Positions 10,228-20,329 are shown, numbered from the stretch's first letter. The stretch: DNA of 35,489 nt from Cochliopodium minus (GCA_024220525.1 JAMYWO010000002.1:504696-540184); one strand, 5' to 3'. Translations and numbers: made by a program. The notes: generated from the sequence alone by a model not told the origin.

Positions 10228-11870
10228 ATGAGTTTTGAAACAATCAGGGTATGAATATTTTTTATTGAACATTCGATTTCCAAAAACTTTATTCACAAAC
10301 TGATATAGAACGATATCATCAAAAAATTTGATCAATTGGAGGAATCAGATAAACTGTTAGTTAACATGCCACTTCATAAATGGAGGGATCATCTGAACAT
10401 TGAAGAAAAGAGAAAGAGATATAAAAGGGAAACATTTGTGGAGCCCAGCAACATCCCATGTTTTAATAAATTGAACGAAAATAATCGGGTTGAAAAAATT
10501 GTGTTTGAAAATCAAATTGGAGATGAATGTAGTTGTTATATGACCACAGATCAAAACGGAATAGATAGTAAAAAATATTCACTGAATTTATTATAAATTT
10601 ATTATTTGTTTGTCCAAACAAGGTAAAGTGTGGTGTGGATATTGCATCAATATGATCAATCAAATTTCCGATCAACCAAAGATTAATATTATTGGAGAAA
10701 TCAATCAACAGAAAAGAAATTATACTGAAAAGATCAAAATTTACAGAGGAGATATAACTAATTTAGGTGAAAAAAAAAAAAAATGAATTTAATCTTCCAA
10801 TATAATTAATTTTTAAATTCAATTTCAAATTGTTTAAAAAATTTTTTTAGAAGTGGATGCCATTGTAAATGATTTTTTTTTGTCAAATTAATTTTGTTAA
10901 AAAAATTTTTTTTTATTAACAGGTGAATGCTGCAAATGAAACTCTGTTGGGAGGGGGAGGAATAGATAAAGCAGTAAACAAATAATGAAAAAAAAAAAAA
11001 ATTAAAAAATTAAAAATTAAAAAAATTAAAATTAAAAAAATTAAAAAAATTTAAAAAATTAAATTAAAATTAAAAAAATTAAAAAAATTAAAATTAAAAA
11101 ATTAAAATTAGGTTCATGGTAAAAAATAAGAAATTTTTTTTCGAAAAAAAACAAGTTTTTCATCGTAATTTTATGGTGCAGACAATGCTGGCGGACTTTT
11201 ATTGTATGACTGTGCCCTCAATTTTTATGGTTGTGAAACTGGTAGGAGCGTTGTTACTAAAGGTTACAATTTGCCTGCAAAGTAAAATTATAATTTTTGA
11301 AATAAATTTATTAAAAAAAACTTTCATTAAAAAATAATCATAAGATATGTTATTCACAGTGTAGGTGTAAGGTTTTTATAAAAAAAAAATAATTTGAGAG
11401 CTTTTTTTTTGTTATTTGTTATTTGTTATTTTATTAATTTTTATTTTATTTATTTTCTTCTCAAAAATTTTTATTTTATTTTCTATTCAACTTTTTTTCA
11501 TTTTTGATTCTTATTTAAAATTTAATTCTTTTTTCTTTGAAAGCCAGTGGGAGAAAATGAGCTTGAATTGAGGAGCTGCTACAAAAGCATCCTTGATTTA
11601 TCTCTCAGAAACCAGTTCAAAAGCATCGCTTTATGCTGTCTCTCAACGGGGTTTTATGGTTACAACATCGTGAGGGCCACCAAGGTTGCCATGAGTGAAA
11701 CTAAAGAATGGGTCGACAAAAACTATGATCTTTTTGATTTTTTGGTGTTTTGTGTTTTTACTCTTGAAGAGGAAATGACTGTAATACATTTTTTTTATGT
11801 TTTTATTTTTTTATTTTTATTGTTGTTTGATAAATAGTACAACAAAATGTTTTCTCATTATTATTGTTAA
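10228..11870 (+). CDS. Macro-domain protein (ADP-ribose-binding/hydrolase family)
   Basis: Ten exons: 10228-10248, 10309-10567, 10623-10766, 10851-10864, 10923-10973, 11112-11118, 11182-11281, 11345-11366, 11544-11780 and 11838-11870. They total 888 nt, an exact multiple of three (295 residues). The start is the ATG giving MSFETIR; later in-frame starts would drop exon 1. The first 115 residues are Lys/Glu-rich with a small Cys cluster (DECSCY, VWCGYC). The macro domain follows: IYRGDITNLEVDAIVNAAN, ETLLGGGGIDKAVH, AGGLLLYDC, GCETGRSVVTKGYNLPAKYV, IHSVGP, LSTGFYGYN, VFCVF. The N in VNAAN and the GGGGIDKA loop are the ADP-ribose-binding and catalytic-loop positions of the MacroD/YmdB class. 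Such proteins remove ADP-ribose from proteins or process ADP-ribose 1''-phosphate and O-acetyl-ADP-ribose. Exons of 7 and 14 nt are notable. Confidence 0.88.
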
Positions 11871-12060
11871 GAACTTGAGTAGTGATTCCTACGATAACAT
11901 TGATTTCTTTCCAGAAAAAATAAAAAGAAAATTATATGAAAGTAAATTTAAGTTAAATCATTATTTTCACAACATTTAAAATTTTTCATTTTCATTAAAA
12001 TCAAAAAAAATAAAAATCAAAATAATTAAAAAAACCAAATCTCTTTAAACTTAACATATC

Positions 12061-12348
12061 ATGGAATTAAAAGTTGAAAAAATTAATCATGTCGAAAAAG
12101 TTTATTCGTGGCGTTCAAACAATCAGTACGAAGAAAGAGGAAGAACTAAACTCAAAAACAAAGGGAGAACTGGAAGAGGAAGAAAAGGATCAAGTTCAGG
12201 GACAAGAAACAAAGTCAAAGTGGGTAATTCCTTTAAGAATCTATGCCCTTATTGTTTTCCTGGGTTGAAAAACAGGATGGATAACAAAGAATACATTCAA
12301 AATGTAATTAGTGAAGTATGGGAAGAATATTGTTACGAATACAATTAG
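12061..12348 (+). CDS. Hypothetical basic protein, 95 aa
   Basis: An uninterrupted ORF from ATG to TAG. It has an Arg/Lys/Gly-rich middle (RGRTKLKNKGRTGRGRKGSS) and a C-terminal part with a Cys pair (LCPYCFPGL) and an acidic-aromatic tail. A second frame on the same strand (ATG at 12089) is open to about 12268 and ends in a hydrophobic stretch (IPLRIYALIVFLG). The choice between the two is uncertain, and a splice at 12228/12275 is also possible. No family is recognised. It follows the macro gene by about 190 bp on the same strand. Confidence 0.35.
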   Translation: MELKVEKINHVEKVYSWRSNNQYEERGRTKLKNKGRTGRGRKGSSSGTRNKVKVGNSFKNLCPYCFPGLKNRMDNKEYIQNVISEVWEEYCYEYN

Positions 12349-12455
12349 AATTTAGAAAAATAATTAAAATGTAAATTGAAGGATTTAATTTTTCATTTTG
12401 AATTTTTTAATTTCGAAATTAATCAACACCTTTTATGCTCAATATCAATAATTGA

Positions 12456-13064
12456 TCATAATAATTTATTCATTTTCCTATTGGCATTTACAATCCTGTT
12501 ATTTTGTGTTGTGACAGATGTATTAAGCTTATCCAGCATCACATTTTGATTATTGATTTCCTTATTCATTTGAAGACCCATCTCCTTCAGATCACTGAGA
12601 AGATTGGAGATCTGATCGAGTTCATCATCGCCATCTTGTTTAGGTGGAACATATGCATGTTTGTTGTGTTGTATATTCTGTTTGGGATGGTTGATAGAAT
12701 CATCGGAAGAGTTATTTAGTTTATCTCTGTTGTATTGGGTGAATTGATTCTCATTTCTGTAAGATTTATCTCTTGTGAATTTATTATATACCCTGGAGAA
12801 GAATGAGGACATCCCATTCAAGATCCTATGGCTCCTATTCATATGATCTTCGATCACCTCAACATTTCTCTGCGCATTCTCGATCTGCTTGCCTTGTTTA
12901 TCCAATGCAACCATTGTATCACTTGCTGTCGATCTTGTGCTTTCTAATGTGCTTACCGAATTATGAAGGCTTACTTTCATTGAATTTCGAATCTTTTCTT
13001 CTTTTGTCAATTCCCTTTCAATTTGCATTGATGGTTGATTAATGATAGTTGATTTTTGATTCAT
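12456..13064 (-). CDS. SNAP-25/SNAP-29-like Qb,c-SNARE
   Basis: A single intronless exon of 202 residues ending in TGA. Two heptad-repeat SNARE motifs are visible: residues about 38-85 (STLESTRSTASDTMVALDKQ, then IENAQRNVEVIEDHMNRS) and about 148-202 (DELDQISNLLSDLKEMGLQM, then QNVMLDKLNTSV, NNRIVNANRKMNKLL). Each has a Gln at the likely zero layer (KQGKQIEN and NNQNVM). A polar, Asn/Asp-rich linker of about 60 residues joins them. It lacks the Cys cluster used for palmitoylation in SNAP-25, which makes SNAP-29/SNAP-47-type soluble behaviour more likely. The protein would supply two helices to a four-helix membrane-fusion complex. Length is close to SNAP-25 (206). The ATG at 13064 follows an AT-rich leader. 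Confidence 0.85.
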   Translation of the reverse strand: MNQKSTIINQPSMQIERELTKEEKIRNSMKVSLHNSVSTLESTRSTASDTMVALDKQGKQIENAQRNVEVIEDHMNRSHRILNGMSSFFSRVYNKFTRDKSYRNENQFTQYNRDKLNNSSDDSINHPKQNIQHNKHAYVPPKQDGDDELDQISNLLSDLKEMGLQMNKEINNQNVMLDKLNTSVTTQNNRIVNANRKMNKLL

Positions 13065-13436
13065 TTTCTAATTTGCTTTGTTGAATTTGTGTTTTTTTTT
13101 ATTTGTAACATTTTATTTCCATTTTTTTTTTTACTTCTTATTTCTTTGAAAAAAAAAAAATTAAAGAGAATTTTCATGGAAAACTTTGTTTCATATAGGG
13201 TAACATTTAGCTTGAAATGTATAGATTATTGAAAAAGAACATTGAATAAAATTGAAAATTCCTTAAATAATTAAAAATTCATACCTGAAACATATGTTGT
13301 TTTGTATGAATGATTATTTTTTAATATTTATAATATCGTTATACAATAATAAACCGCCAATATTCATTTAAATATTAAAGTATTTATTAACTCAATCATA
13401 GATATCTAATTGATAAGGCTCAATTTATAGTTAATA

Positions 13437-13592
13437 ATGGATAATAACAATAACGAGAATTTAGCTGATAGAAGGCAATATGGGACCTCAACAAATATAA
13501 AGAATGTAATTTGTTCTGAATTAACCATTGTAAATTTTAAACTAATATCCAAAAAAAAAGCAGATATCAAAGGTGAAAAAGAATTTTTTTAA
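13437..13592 (+). CDS. Hypothetical 51-aa ORF
   Basis: ATG to TAA. It has an Asn-rich start (MDNNNNENLADRRQ) and a Lys-rich end. It sits in the gap between the SNARE and kinase genes, on the opposite strand to both, and its end runs close to the kinase stop. Nothing but an open frame of fairly ordinary composition supports it. The rest of the 13065-13608 gap is AT-rich with nothing recognisable. Confidence 0.2.
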   Translation: MDNNNNENLADRRQYGTSTNIKNVICSELTIVNFKLISKKKADIKGEKEFF

Positions 13593-13608
13593 AAATAAAA
13601 AATAAATT

Positions 13609-14628
13609 TTATTTTAGTTCATTATACAATTTCACTTTTAAATTTTCGAAAGTATGACAATCACAAAGATTAATAGTCTTGTATTTATTAAGACTCAAAA
13701 CATGATTGATCATGTTTTTGAAATCTTTGAAATCATCTGTGTCAGATTTATAAAAGGGGTAGTAAACTTCCCTTGACTTCTCATTAATATTTACAGAAAG
13801 ATAAGACTTGCCAAAGTCAATGAAAGCGAGGAGTACGTCAGTTTCGAAAGTGTCATCGAAAATTTTGACTTTGACTTTTTCTTTGGATACCTTGGCGACA
13901 ATATTTCTCCCGGCTATGTCTCCGTGAGTGAAAGAAAACTCGTTATTCAACAAAAAATAAGTGTCTAGCAAAGAAAAAATAGAAATTATGATATCTTCCC
14001 TCAAAATAAATTTGAAATCACACAAAGATTGGTCAAACTCTTCAAGGATCATAAGTATGTAGTCACGATCTCTCCTTCTTTTTAAGAGTTCGCTGTTCGG
14101 GTCCATTTTATCCAGAATTTTGTGCACTGGTTTCTTATAATAAAGACCCACCAGATGCAATAGACATAAGAACGGATTCCCCTTCTTGATTTCTCCAAGT
14201 ATGATCGTCATTTCTAATTCCCGGATAGATGTAAAGTCATATTCTACTACTTTGAATACCACGGGGATTTTTTTTTCTTTGGTTTCCAAAACTAGATTTT
14301 TCACAATGATTGATTTTTCCTCAAACAATACTTGTTCGTTCCCGAAAATAAGTTTCCCGAGCCGTCCTTTGGGCAATGTAGACACTTTCAATATTTCTTG
14401 CAGCTCGTTTCTCAATTTCTCGTGGGTTACCATGCTCATGCATGTGTCGAATGATTTACTACAAGAGTTGCACAGTGATTCGTGGTATGTTTTTGTTTGT
14501 TTTTTTCGTAAAAGAATCTTTTTTTTCTCATGACAACCCTTACATTTATTTTTCATTAAAAGTTTTTTTATTTGTGATCTTGGTTTTTTTTGGTAGGTTT
14601 TTTTAATGAACCTAATAAAAATAAACAT
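13609..14628 (-). CDS. Atypical protein kinase-like protein with N-terminal zinc finger
   Basis: An intronless ORF of 339 residues. Residues about 28-60 hold two CxxC pairs (CKGCHEKKK, then LCNSCSKSF) about 25 residues apart, a treble-clef/ribbon-like zinc site. A kinase-like fold follows: VVFKVVEYD (candidate ATP-binding Lys), a helix with Glu, a hinge-like ILEEFDQS, the catalytic loop THGDIAGRNIVA (HxDxxxxN pattern), and FIDFGKSY (a real DFG). The compact C-lobe ends about 60 residues after DFG with no APE motif visible. The HGD..xxN plus short C-lobe resembles the small atypical kinases of large DNA viruses and RIO/lipopolysaccharide-kinase-like families more than classic eukaryotic kinases. 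An alternative start at ATG 14556 (MKNKCKGC) would remove the hydrophobic first 24 residues. Neighbouring genes on both sides are also intronless. Confidence 0.7.
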   Translation of the reverse strand: MFIFIRFIKKTYQKKPRSQIKKLLMKNKCKGCHEKKKILLRKKQTKTYHESLCNSCSKSFDTCMSMVTHEKLRNELQEILKVSTLPKGRLGKLIFGNEQVLFEEKSIIVKNLVLETKEKKIPVVFKVVEYDFTSIRELEMTIILGEIKKGNPFLCLLHLVGLYYKKPVHKILDKMDPNSELLKRRRDRDYILMILEEFDQSLCDFKFILREDIIISIFSLLDTYFLLNNEFSFTHGDIAGRNIVAKVSKEKVKVKIFDDTFETDVLLAFIDFGKSYLSVNINEKSREVYYPFYKSDTDDFKDFKNMINHVLSLNKYKTINLCDCHTFENLKVKLYNELK

Positions 14629-15017
14629 CAGATAAATAATTCATATATTTCGAATATGATCTCAATTAGGAATAAATTTATACATAATTATCCCACATCT
14701 CAATTTATAATCCCTTATCAATTAATCCTCCTTGATAATTCAGAATAGCATATACATAATTATTAATATATTTATTTTTTTCATTCAAATTCAATTGATC
14801 TATATCATTAATACCTAATGCAGTTGCAGAATCAATTTGATCCAGGTATGAAGAATTTTCTACAAAATTTTTTTTTATTATTTTTCTCTGTTTTATAAAT
14901 CTTAATTAACTATCAACAATAGACCAAAGAATCAATGAAATTTTCAATAGAGATAAATCATTATCAAAGCATCAAAATTGATCCTCTTTAAATCTTTTTA
15001 TTGACTTGAAAATTGAA
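14629..15017. other. Intergenic, no gene seen
   Basis: About 390 bp of AT-rich spacer between two minus-strand genes. It holds the putative promoter of the kinase gene and the 3' flank of the zinc-finger gene. No open frame or repeat stands out. Confidence 0.5.
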
Positions 15018-16154
15018 TTATTTTTTTATTTTCTCCAAAGATTCTAAAAGTAATCTCACGAAGAAATCCCTGTTTCTTTTTTTTTTGGAACAATATTCAG
15101 GCGCCTCAATACCCTCTAGTTCCGAGTATTTCTCTCTGAGTTTTGTGACAGTCCATTTTTTTTTATCACCGTAGTCTTCTGATTCAATTGAATCAGATTC
15201 CTCACTTTCCATTAGATGATCATCCAAAAAAAATTCTTTTGTGTTGTTCATTTCATCAATGAAAGAAGAAACTCTTTTCTTTTTTGGCGAAAAATTTGAA
15301 AACTTGCAGATTAAAATAGGAAAATGAGGACCCTCAACTAATACCTCCTCTGTCCGCTTTTCTTTTTTGAAAAACACATACTTTTTTTCCTCGATCACTG
15401 TATCTTCTGGATCTTCTTGAGTGGACTTGTGTTTTTTTTCATTCTGTTTCTTTTCCTGATCGTTATCTCTGCTGGATCTCTTCCTTTTCTTTTTCTCTGT
15501 TTTTTGTGATTCTGTGACTTTGACTTTTCTAGATCCTTTCCTTTCCTCGATTACTTCAATTATTTCTTTCTCTTGGTTTCTCGAGCTTTGGGTTGTCAGG
15601 GATTTGTTTTTGATGTCTGTATCTTCCTCTACGTTTAACTCAAGTTTTTTTTTGAGATAACTCATAAAAGATTTAAATGATTGTTTAAAAATTTTTTTTG
15701 AAGGGACTTTCAACATTTCAACCACCTCATCACTGAAAGATCTATTCACACAATCTTTTTGGCGAAGATCAAAGAAGTTGCAAATCAACAAGATTTTATC
15801 ATGAACCTCTTCTTCTTTTTGGATGAAAGGAACCCCAAAAATATCTGAATGTTCACTATGTTTAATTGTGAATTTTTGAATATCTATTTTAAAATATTCG
15901 CATAGTTTTTCGAATATCAATTTCCCATTCTTATGATTTCTTGATTTTAGGTGTTTTTTTAAGGATTGGCTATTGTATTCACAAAATAAACAGACATTCC
16001 ATTTTTTTCCTTTTTTCTCAGTTATAACTTCTCCCTTGGTGCGATAGTTAAAATATCCCTTGTTATATTTTGAATTTACGTAACAAATCAAAAGGCCAAA
16101 CAGTATCCAATTTTCCTCTTTTGTGTATTCTGATTTTTGTACCTTTAAATTCAT
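15018..16154 (-). CDS. C2H2-type zinc-finger protein with charged linker and SAP-like tail
   Basis: An intronless ORF of 378 residues. An early C2H2-like finger is visible at residues about 54-73: CLFCEYNSQSLKKHLKSRNH, spacing C-x2-C-x9-H-x5-H, as in U1/BED-type single fingers. Residues about 180-260 are highly charged with Lys/Arg/Glu clusters that look like a nuclear localisation region (EKKKRKRSSRD). The last 45 residues (WTVTKLREKYSELEGIEAPE, then RNRDFFVRLLLESLEK) form two predicted helices like a SAP DNA-binding hairpin, although the typical Gly-Lys turn is replaced. A nuclear nucleic-acid-binding role is inferred. It is head-to-tail with the kinase gene and also lacks introns, unlike most genes here. 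Confidence 0.6.
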   Translation of the reverse strand: MNLKVQKSEYTKEENWILFGLLICYVNSKYNKGYFNYRTKGEVITEKKGKKWNVCLFCEYNSQSLKKHLKSRNHKNGKLIFEKLCEYFKIDIQKFTIKHSEHSDIFGVPFIQKEEEVHDKILLICNFFDLRQKDCVNRSFSDEVVEMLKVPSKKIFKQSFKSFMSYLKKKLELNVEEDTDIKNKSLTTQSSRNQEKEIIEVIEERKGSRKVKVTESQKTEKKKRKRSSRDNDQEKKQNEKKHKSTQEDPEDTVIEEKKYVFFKKEKRTEEVLVEGPHFPILICKFSNFSPKKKRVSSFIDEMNNTKEFFLDDHLMESEESDSIESEDYGDKKKWTVTKLREKYSELEGIEAPEYCSKKKRNRDFFVRLLLESLEKIKK

Positions 16155-16364
16155 TTTTTTTTTTTAATATTTCAGAAAATTATCTGTTCCTATTCAAAAA
16201 ATAAATATTAATTAAGAAACTGATTGATAAAATGAAAACATTTTAAATAATTTATTTTAAAAAAAAATCAAAATTGTAAATCTCAAAAAAAGTCTTAAAA
16301 TTAATCAAAAAAAGAACAAGAAGAGAGAAAAGAAGAGAGAAAAGAAAAGAAAAGGAGGGAGAGG

Positions 16365-19300
16365 TCACCTCTTGATGGCCAACTTGACATAACGCTTGCC
16401 GATGAACTGCTTGTTCTTCTCCTTCAAAGCCCTCTGTGCCTCAGGAAGATCAGAGAAAAGGATGGAGCCATGGCCATTAGGTTTTCCATAAGTGTCAAGC
16501 TCAATCTTGATGGAATCCTTAACAAAATTGAATCCATCAAAAAAAATTTCCAAGTCTTTAAAGGAAGTACTATAAGGCATACCAAAGATAGTAACCAAGA
16601 TGTTTCCTTCCAAATTTTCGTTATTGTTGTTATTATTGTTAGTGTTGTTAATGCTGTCTTCTTTGTTGGTTTTGTTGTTGCTGTTGTTATTGTTGTTTGT
16701 CTTTTGTTGTGGCTGGTTCTTTTCTGGAGGCAAGTTTTTCTTGTTGTTAAATCTCTTCTTGACATAAGTCACTGTTTCTTCTGTGGTTCTGAATATCTCG
16801 ATGTATCTCGATCCTTTTAACAAAAATTAGTTCGATAATAAAAAATATTTGATTATTTCAAAAAAATATTTGATTATTTCAAAAAAATATTTGATTATTT
16901 CAAAAAAATATTTGATTATTTCAAATAATATTTATCCAAATAAAAAATATTTTTTATTTATTTTGTGTATTTATTTTTCAATCCTTAAAATAGAAACAAG
17001 CTTACCCAAAGACCTTTTGTCGTACTCCCTCGCCTTTTCACAATCCTCTACCGTCTCGAAGACGATGTAAGCCTCACCAGTAGGCCTGTTCTTGTGGTCG
17101 AAAGTGAAAGTGACCGTCCCTCTTTTTATCCCGTCGAAAAATTTGTGTATGTCCTCCTCTACCACATTCCAAGGAAGACCCCTACAAAAAAAAAAAAAAT
17201 AAAAAAATCAAAAAAATAAAAAATAACAAAAAAAATTTTTAAAATTACTAAAAATTTTTAAAATTACTAAATTATTTATTTTTAATTAATTTTTTATCAA
17301 GATTTTATTTTTGGATTAATTTTAATGTCAAATTATCTCTTTTTTTTTTTTTTTACCTCAATTTAATAGCTCTGGTGGGCTCTTTCTTCTGAAAATTTTT
17401 TTTGGGCTGAAGATTCTGAATGTTGTTGATTTGGTTCAGATTTTGCTTGTTTCCGCCACCCCCATTATTAATGTTGTTGTTAATGAAATTAGAGTTACCA
17501 CTGTTATTTCCACCAGGGTTAGAGAGTTGCTGTTGTTGTTGCTGCGAATTTTTTTTGTTGTTTTTTTTAGAAGATTTGTTCCCGTTACTAGTGTTGGTGC
17601 TAATACTCTCCGACCCACTGCTGTTGGCGTTGTTTTTAACATTAGTGATGGAATTTTCTTTGTTGCTGCTTTCGTTGTTTTTGATTTCACTGTTAGTAGA
17701 AGTGTTTTCCATTTTAACATTATTTCCATGAACGACACCATTCCCATTGCTATTGACAATGATATTCCCATTGATATTGACATTGCTGTTAACATTGTTA
17801 TTAATATTGTTGATGATATTTATATTCCCACCATTGTTATTGTTGTTAACATTGCTGTTCCCTTCATTAAAATTATTGTGGCTCCCAACAAAAGAGTTGC
17901 CAAGAATATTGTCACCGTGGTGCAAAATGTTGTCTTTTTTATTTCCGCTCGCACTGTTTTTTCCGTCACTTTCCAAAGTGCTCTTCCTTGGCCTTCCTAT
18001 GAGTGAAATCTCTACCTCCTCCTCCACAGAGTCTTGTTCGTTTTCGTTGTTGGTGTTGTTGATATTGTTGCCTTTGTTTTTCCCGTCCTCATTGTTTTGT
18101 TTGAGTTGGTTTTGTATGGATGCCCTCACACTCTCCCACGGATCCTATTCGCAAAAAAATAATACGTCACAAAGTTGATGAAAAATTGAAAATGATGTGT
18201 ACAAAAATTTAATTTTTGGTGCAAAAAACAAAACAAAACAAAACAAAGATTATAAATATAAGTTAAAATTTTTTTTATGAACATAAAATGTTATAATTTT
18301 TTTTAAAACACAAAGTGATATAATTTTTGTTTAAAAAAAAAAAAAAGTAACGTTTTGGTAGTCAATGACTGTCGGACACCTGAAAGCGACTCCCTCTCTC
18401 ACGATCAAAGCGACAATGTTGCTCATGATCTTACAAGCCTCCATGCCAGAAATGGAAGAGATGCCATTGAACCCCAAAACCTGGCACATCTCCTTCAAAC
18501 CCTTGGCATTAGAGTTGTACATCTTGTTAAATTCCTTCTCTATGCTGAAATACCTATCGAAGTATGAAGCCAAGTTGATCCCTTTGCTTTCTGCTTCCCT
18601 CCTTAATATCACTTCCATCTCGTGTGAGTTCTCTGTCACGATCGAGAAAGACTTGTTTTTGGATGTGAAGTGTTGATAGACGTACTCATCAAACTATTTT
18701 TCAAGATTAAAATAATTTGAACATTTTATATAATTTTTATAATCATAAAATATATTCAAGATCATTAAAAATTATTATAAAGATTGATTTCATTGATATG
18801 ATTTCCATTTAATTTTATTATTTTTTAAATCAAAGGTGGATTTTTCAGAATATTTAAACTTGAAAATATTGGCTCTAAAATATTGCACCAATACATCATT
18901 ATTCAAAGTTATTTGGAGCAATATAAAATAAATGAAAGAAAAATATCAAAGATCTTCAATAATTTAAAATATAAATTATTTTATTTGAAACAACATCTCA
19001 TTATTTGAGCGGATATTGAATTTGTTATAAGTCAAAATTTGAAATAAAATATGTATAAAATGTCAAAATTTCTTTCTCATTGACTTACCCTTCTTATACA
19101 TTGCATCAAATTGGGTGCATAAGTGAAAGAAGAAACAGTGGATGACCAATTTGGGCTAACCAGGATCTGTTGTTGATCATAGACATTTACTCCGCAATTA
19201 TTAGGGGATTCATTGACGAGCTCTAATACTATGAATGGAAAGCAGACTATCTCATTCAATTCTAAAATGACAAATTTCTTATCCAATTTATTCCCATTAG

Positions 19301-19496
19301 TCAAAGTAGACAAATTATTGTGAAAGAATGACGATTTATCTTCCAATCCCACTTTCTTTTGTGTATTTATTGTTTGCAGACTCACAATCACCAAATAATT
19401 GAAGGATTTGCCTCTTTCTTCTATTATCTCCAACCAATTTGGATTGTTTATTGAATTGTTTTTCATTTCTTTTTGGAAGCTCCATTGTGAGTACAT
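16365..19496 (-). CDS. ESRP/hnRNP F/H-like RNA-binding protein with exonuclease-like N-terminal domain
   Basis: Five exons (19496-19089, 18693-18352, 18144-17357, 17181-17006, 16813-16365) join in phase to 720 residues. Residues 1-250 resemble the DEDD-exonuclease-like domain found at the N-terminus of ESRP/Fusilli splicing factors: FNYLVIVSLQT, EIVCFPFIVL, FDEYVYQHF, SYFDRYFSIEKEF, MCQVLGF, CPTVIDYQN. The expected D-x-E of motif I is absent (VSLQT), so it is probably inactive. A long Asn-rich, low-complexity region (about 270-500) is followed by an hnRNP-F/H type qRRM (TRAIKLRGLPWNVVEEDIHK, with GEAYIVF) and the diagnostic SRYIEIFRTT. A second Asn tract and a final RRM (LVTIFGMPYS, HGSILF, YVKLAIKR) complete it. 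A splicing-regulator role in the nucleus is inferred. An acceptor-like TTTACAG directly precedes the ATG, so a 5' exon may exist. Confidence 0.8.
16848..16926. repeat. 20-bp tandem repeat in an ESRP-like intron
   Basis: Four near-perfect copies of a 20-bp unit with core tatttgattatttcaaaaaa, within intron 16814-17005. The last copy degrades into caaataatattt. Confidence 0.85.
17530..18060 (-). repeat. Asn/Gln codon-repeat region inside the ESRP-like gene
   Basis: Part of exon 18144-17357 encodes long poly-Asn-rich stretches and a short poly-Gln run (near 17530-17545). The DNA is made of AAC/AAT and CAA repeats, which look like TTG/GTT/ATT on the plus strand. Such homopolymer-rich insertions are common in AT-rich amoeba genomes. 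They explain the long open frames seen in the other registers here, which are not genes. Confidence 0.8.
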
Positions 19497-19770
19497 CTGT
19501 AAATTTCTTTTGTTTTATAAAAAATATTGGGTAAAATTATGAGCGGCTTGAATAAAAAAATATTAACAACTATTTATATTGAGTGAAATTTGTTGGAATC
19601 TATCTATTTTTACTTTATTGATTGTAATTCTTATACTTCTGTGACAAATGAAAATATTTTTTAATAAATTTACAATTTTTTTTATTTTTTTATTATTTGT
19701 ATCCAGAAATACATATATGAGAATGATTCAACCATAAGAAACAGTACTTCTATGATTATATTAAGATTTA

Positions 19771-20208
19771 TTATAAATCAGAGAAGGAAATGTTGACTGG
19801 TTTGGGCTTTTCAATAGGATCTTCCTTGAATTGCATTCTTCTCATCAAATATTCATGCCTTTTGATATGATCTGGATCAATACTTTTGCCATCTTTATAA
19901 TAATTGCTTAATGGCTTTCTTTTTTCGGGCTCAATCTCTGAAGTAGTTAATTTTCCCTCTTCATTTATCTTATAATTTCCACTGATTCTTTCAGATAAAT
20001 CCCTTGGTGACATCATCTTCAAGAATGCCATCTGAGATAATCCTTTATCGTAATGTTCCTTAATTTTTATCAAATCGGTTTCTTTGGAGTTTTTCTTGAA
20101 GGTTTTTCTTATTTTCTTTAATGTTTGTTCTCTTTTGAGGGAATCTGGAATCCTTTTTCCCATCACTATCATTTTTTTATACATTGAGAGAACTTCCTGT
20201 TTTTTCAT
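19771..20208 (-). CDS. LYR-motif (Complex1_LYR) family protein
   Basis: A single exon of 145 residues. Residues 5-62 follow the LYR-family pattern: an early VLSMYKKMIVMGK (Leu-x-x-Tyr-Lys at the LYR position), a basic middle (LKKIRKTFKKN), then TDLIKIKEHYDKGLSQMAFL. This is a three-helix bundle with the usual F in RKTFKKN. LYR proteins act in mitochondria or related organelles as adaptors for Fe-S cluster transfer and respiratory complex assembly, partnering acyl carrier protein. The C-terminal 75 residues (RKPLSNYYKDGKSIDPDH, HEYLMRRMQF) go beyond the minimal fold and are not recognised. The gene lies 275 bp upstream of the ESRP-like start on the same strand. The ATG is preceded by an A/T leader. 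Confidence 0.65.
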   Translation of the reverse strand: MKKQEVLSMYKKMIVMGKRIPDSLKREQTLKKIRKTFKKNSKETDLIKIKEHYDKGLSQMAFLKMMSPRDLSERISGNYKINEEGKLTTSEIEPEKRKPLSNYYKDGKSIDPDHIKRHEYLMRRMQFKEDPIEKPKPVNISFSDL

Positions 20209-20329
20209 TTTGCCTTTTTATTTTTTGGAGATAAAAGTTCTCAAATAGAAAAAAAAAATTTAAAACTGTATATTATATAATATAGATCATTGGTATTATT
20301 ATATAAAGACTTTGGGAAGGATAACCTCA

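Noticed and set aside
11880-11979. Extra C-terminal exon of the macro gene (IDFFPEKIKRK)
   Set aside because: It could be reached through a 29-nt intron, but the TAA at 11868-11870 gives a complete domain without it; left out of the model.
16424-16820. Other frames with Thr- or Val-rich runs over the last ESRP-like exon
   Set aside because: They arise from the AAC/AAT repeat read in other registers.
17420-18178. Long plus-strand open frames opposite the ESRP-like exon (Leu/Val/Ile-rich)
   Set aside because: They are the complement of Asn/Gln codon repeats. The minus-strand exon has the splice sites, phase and RRM context.
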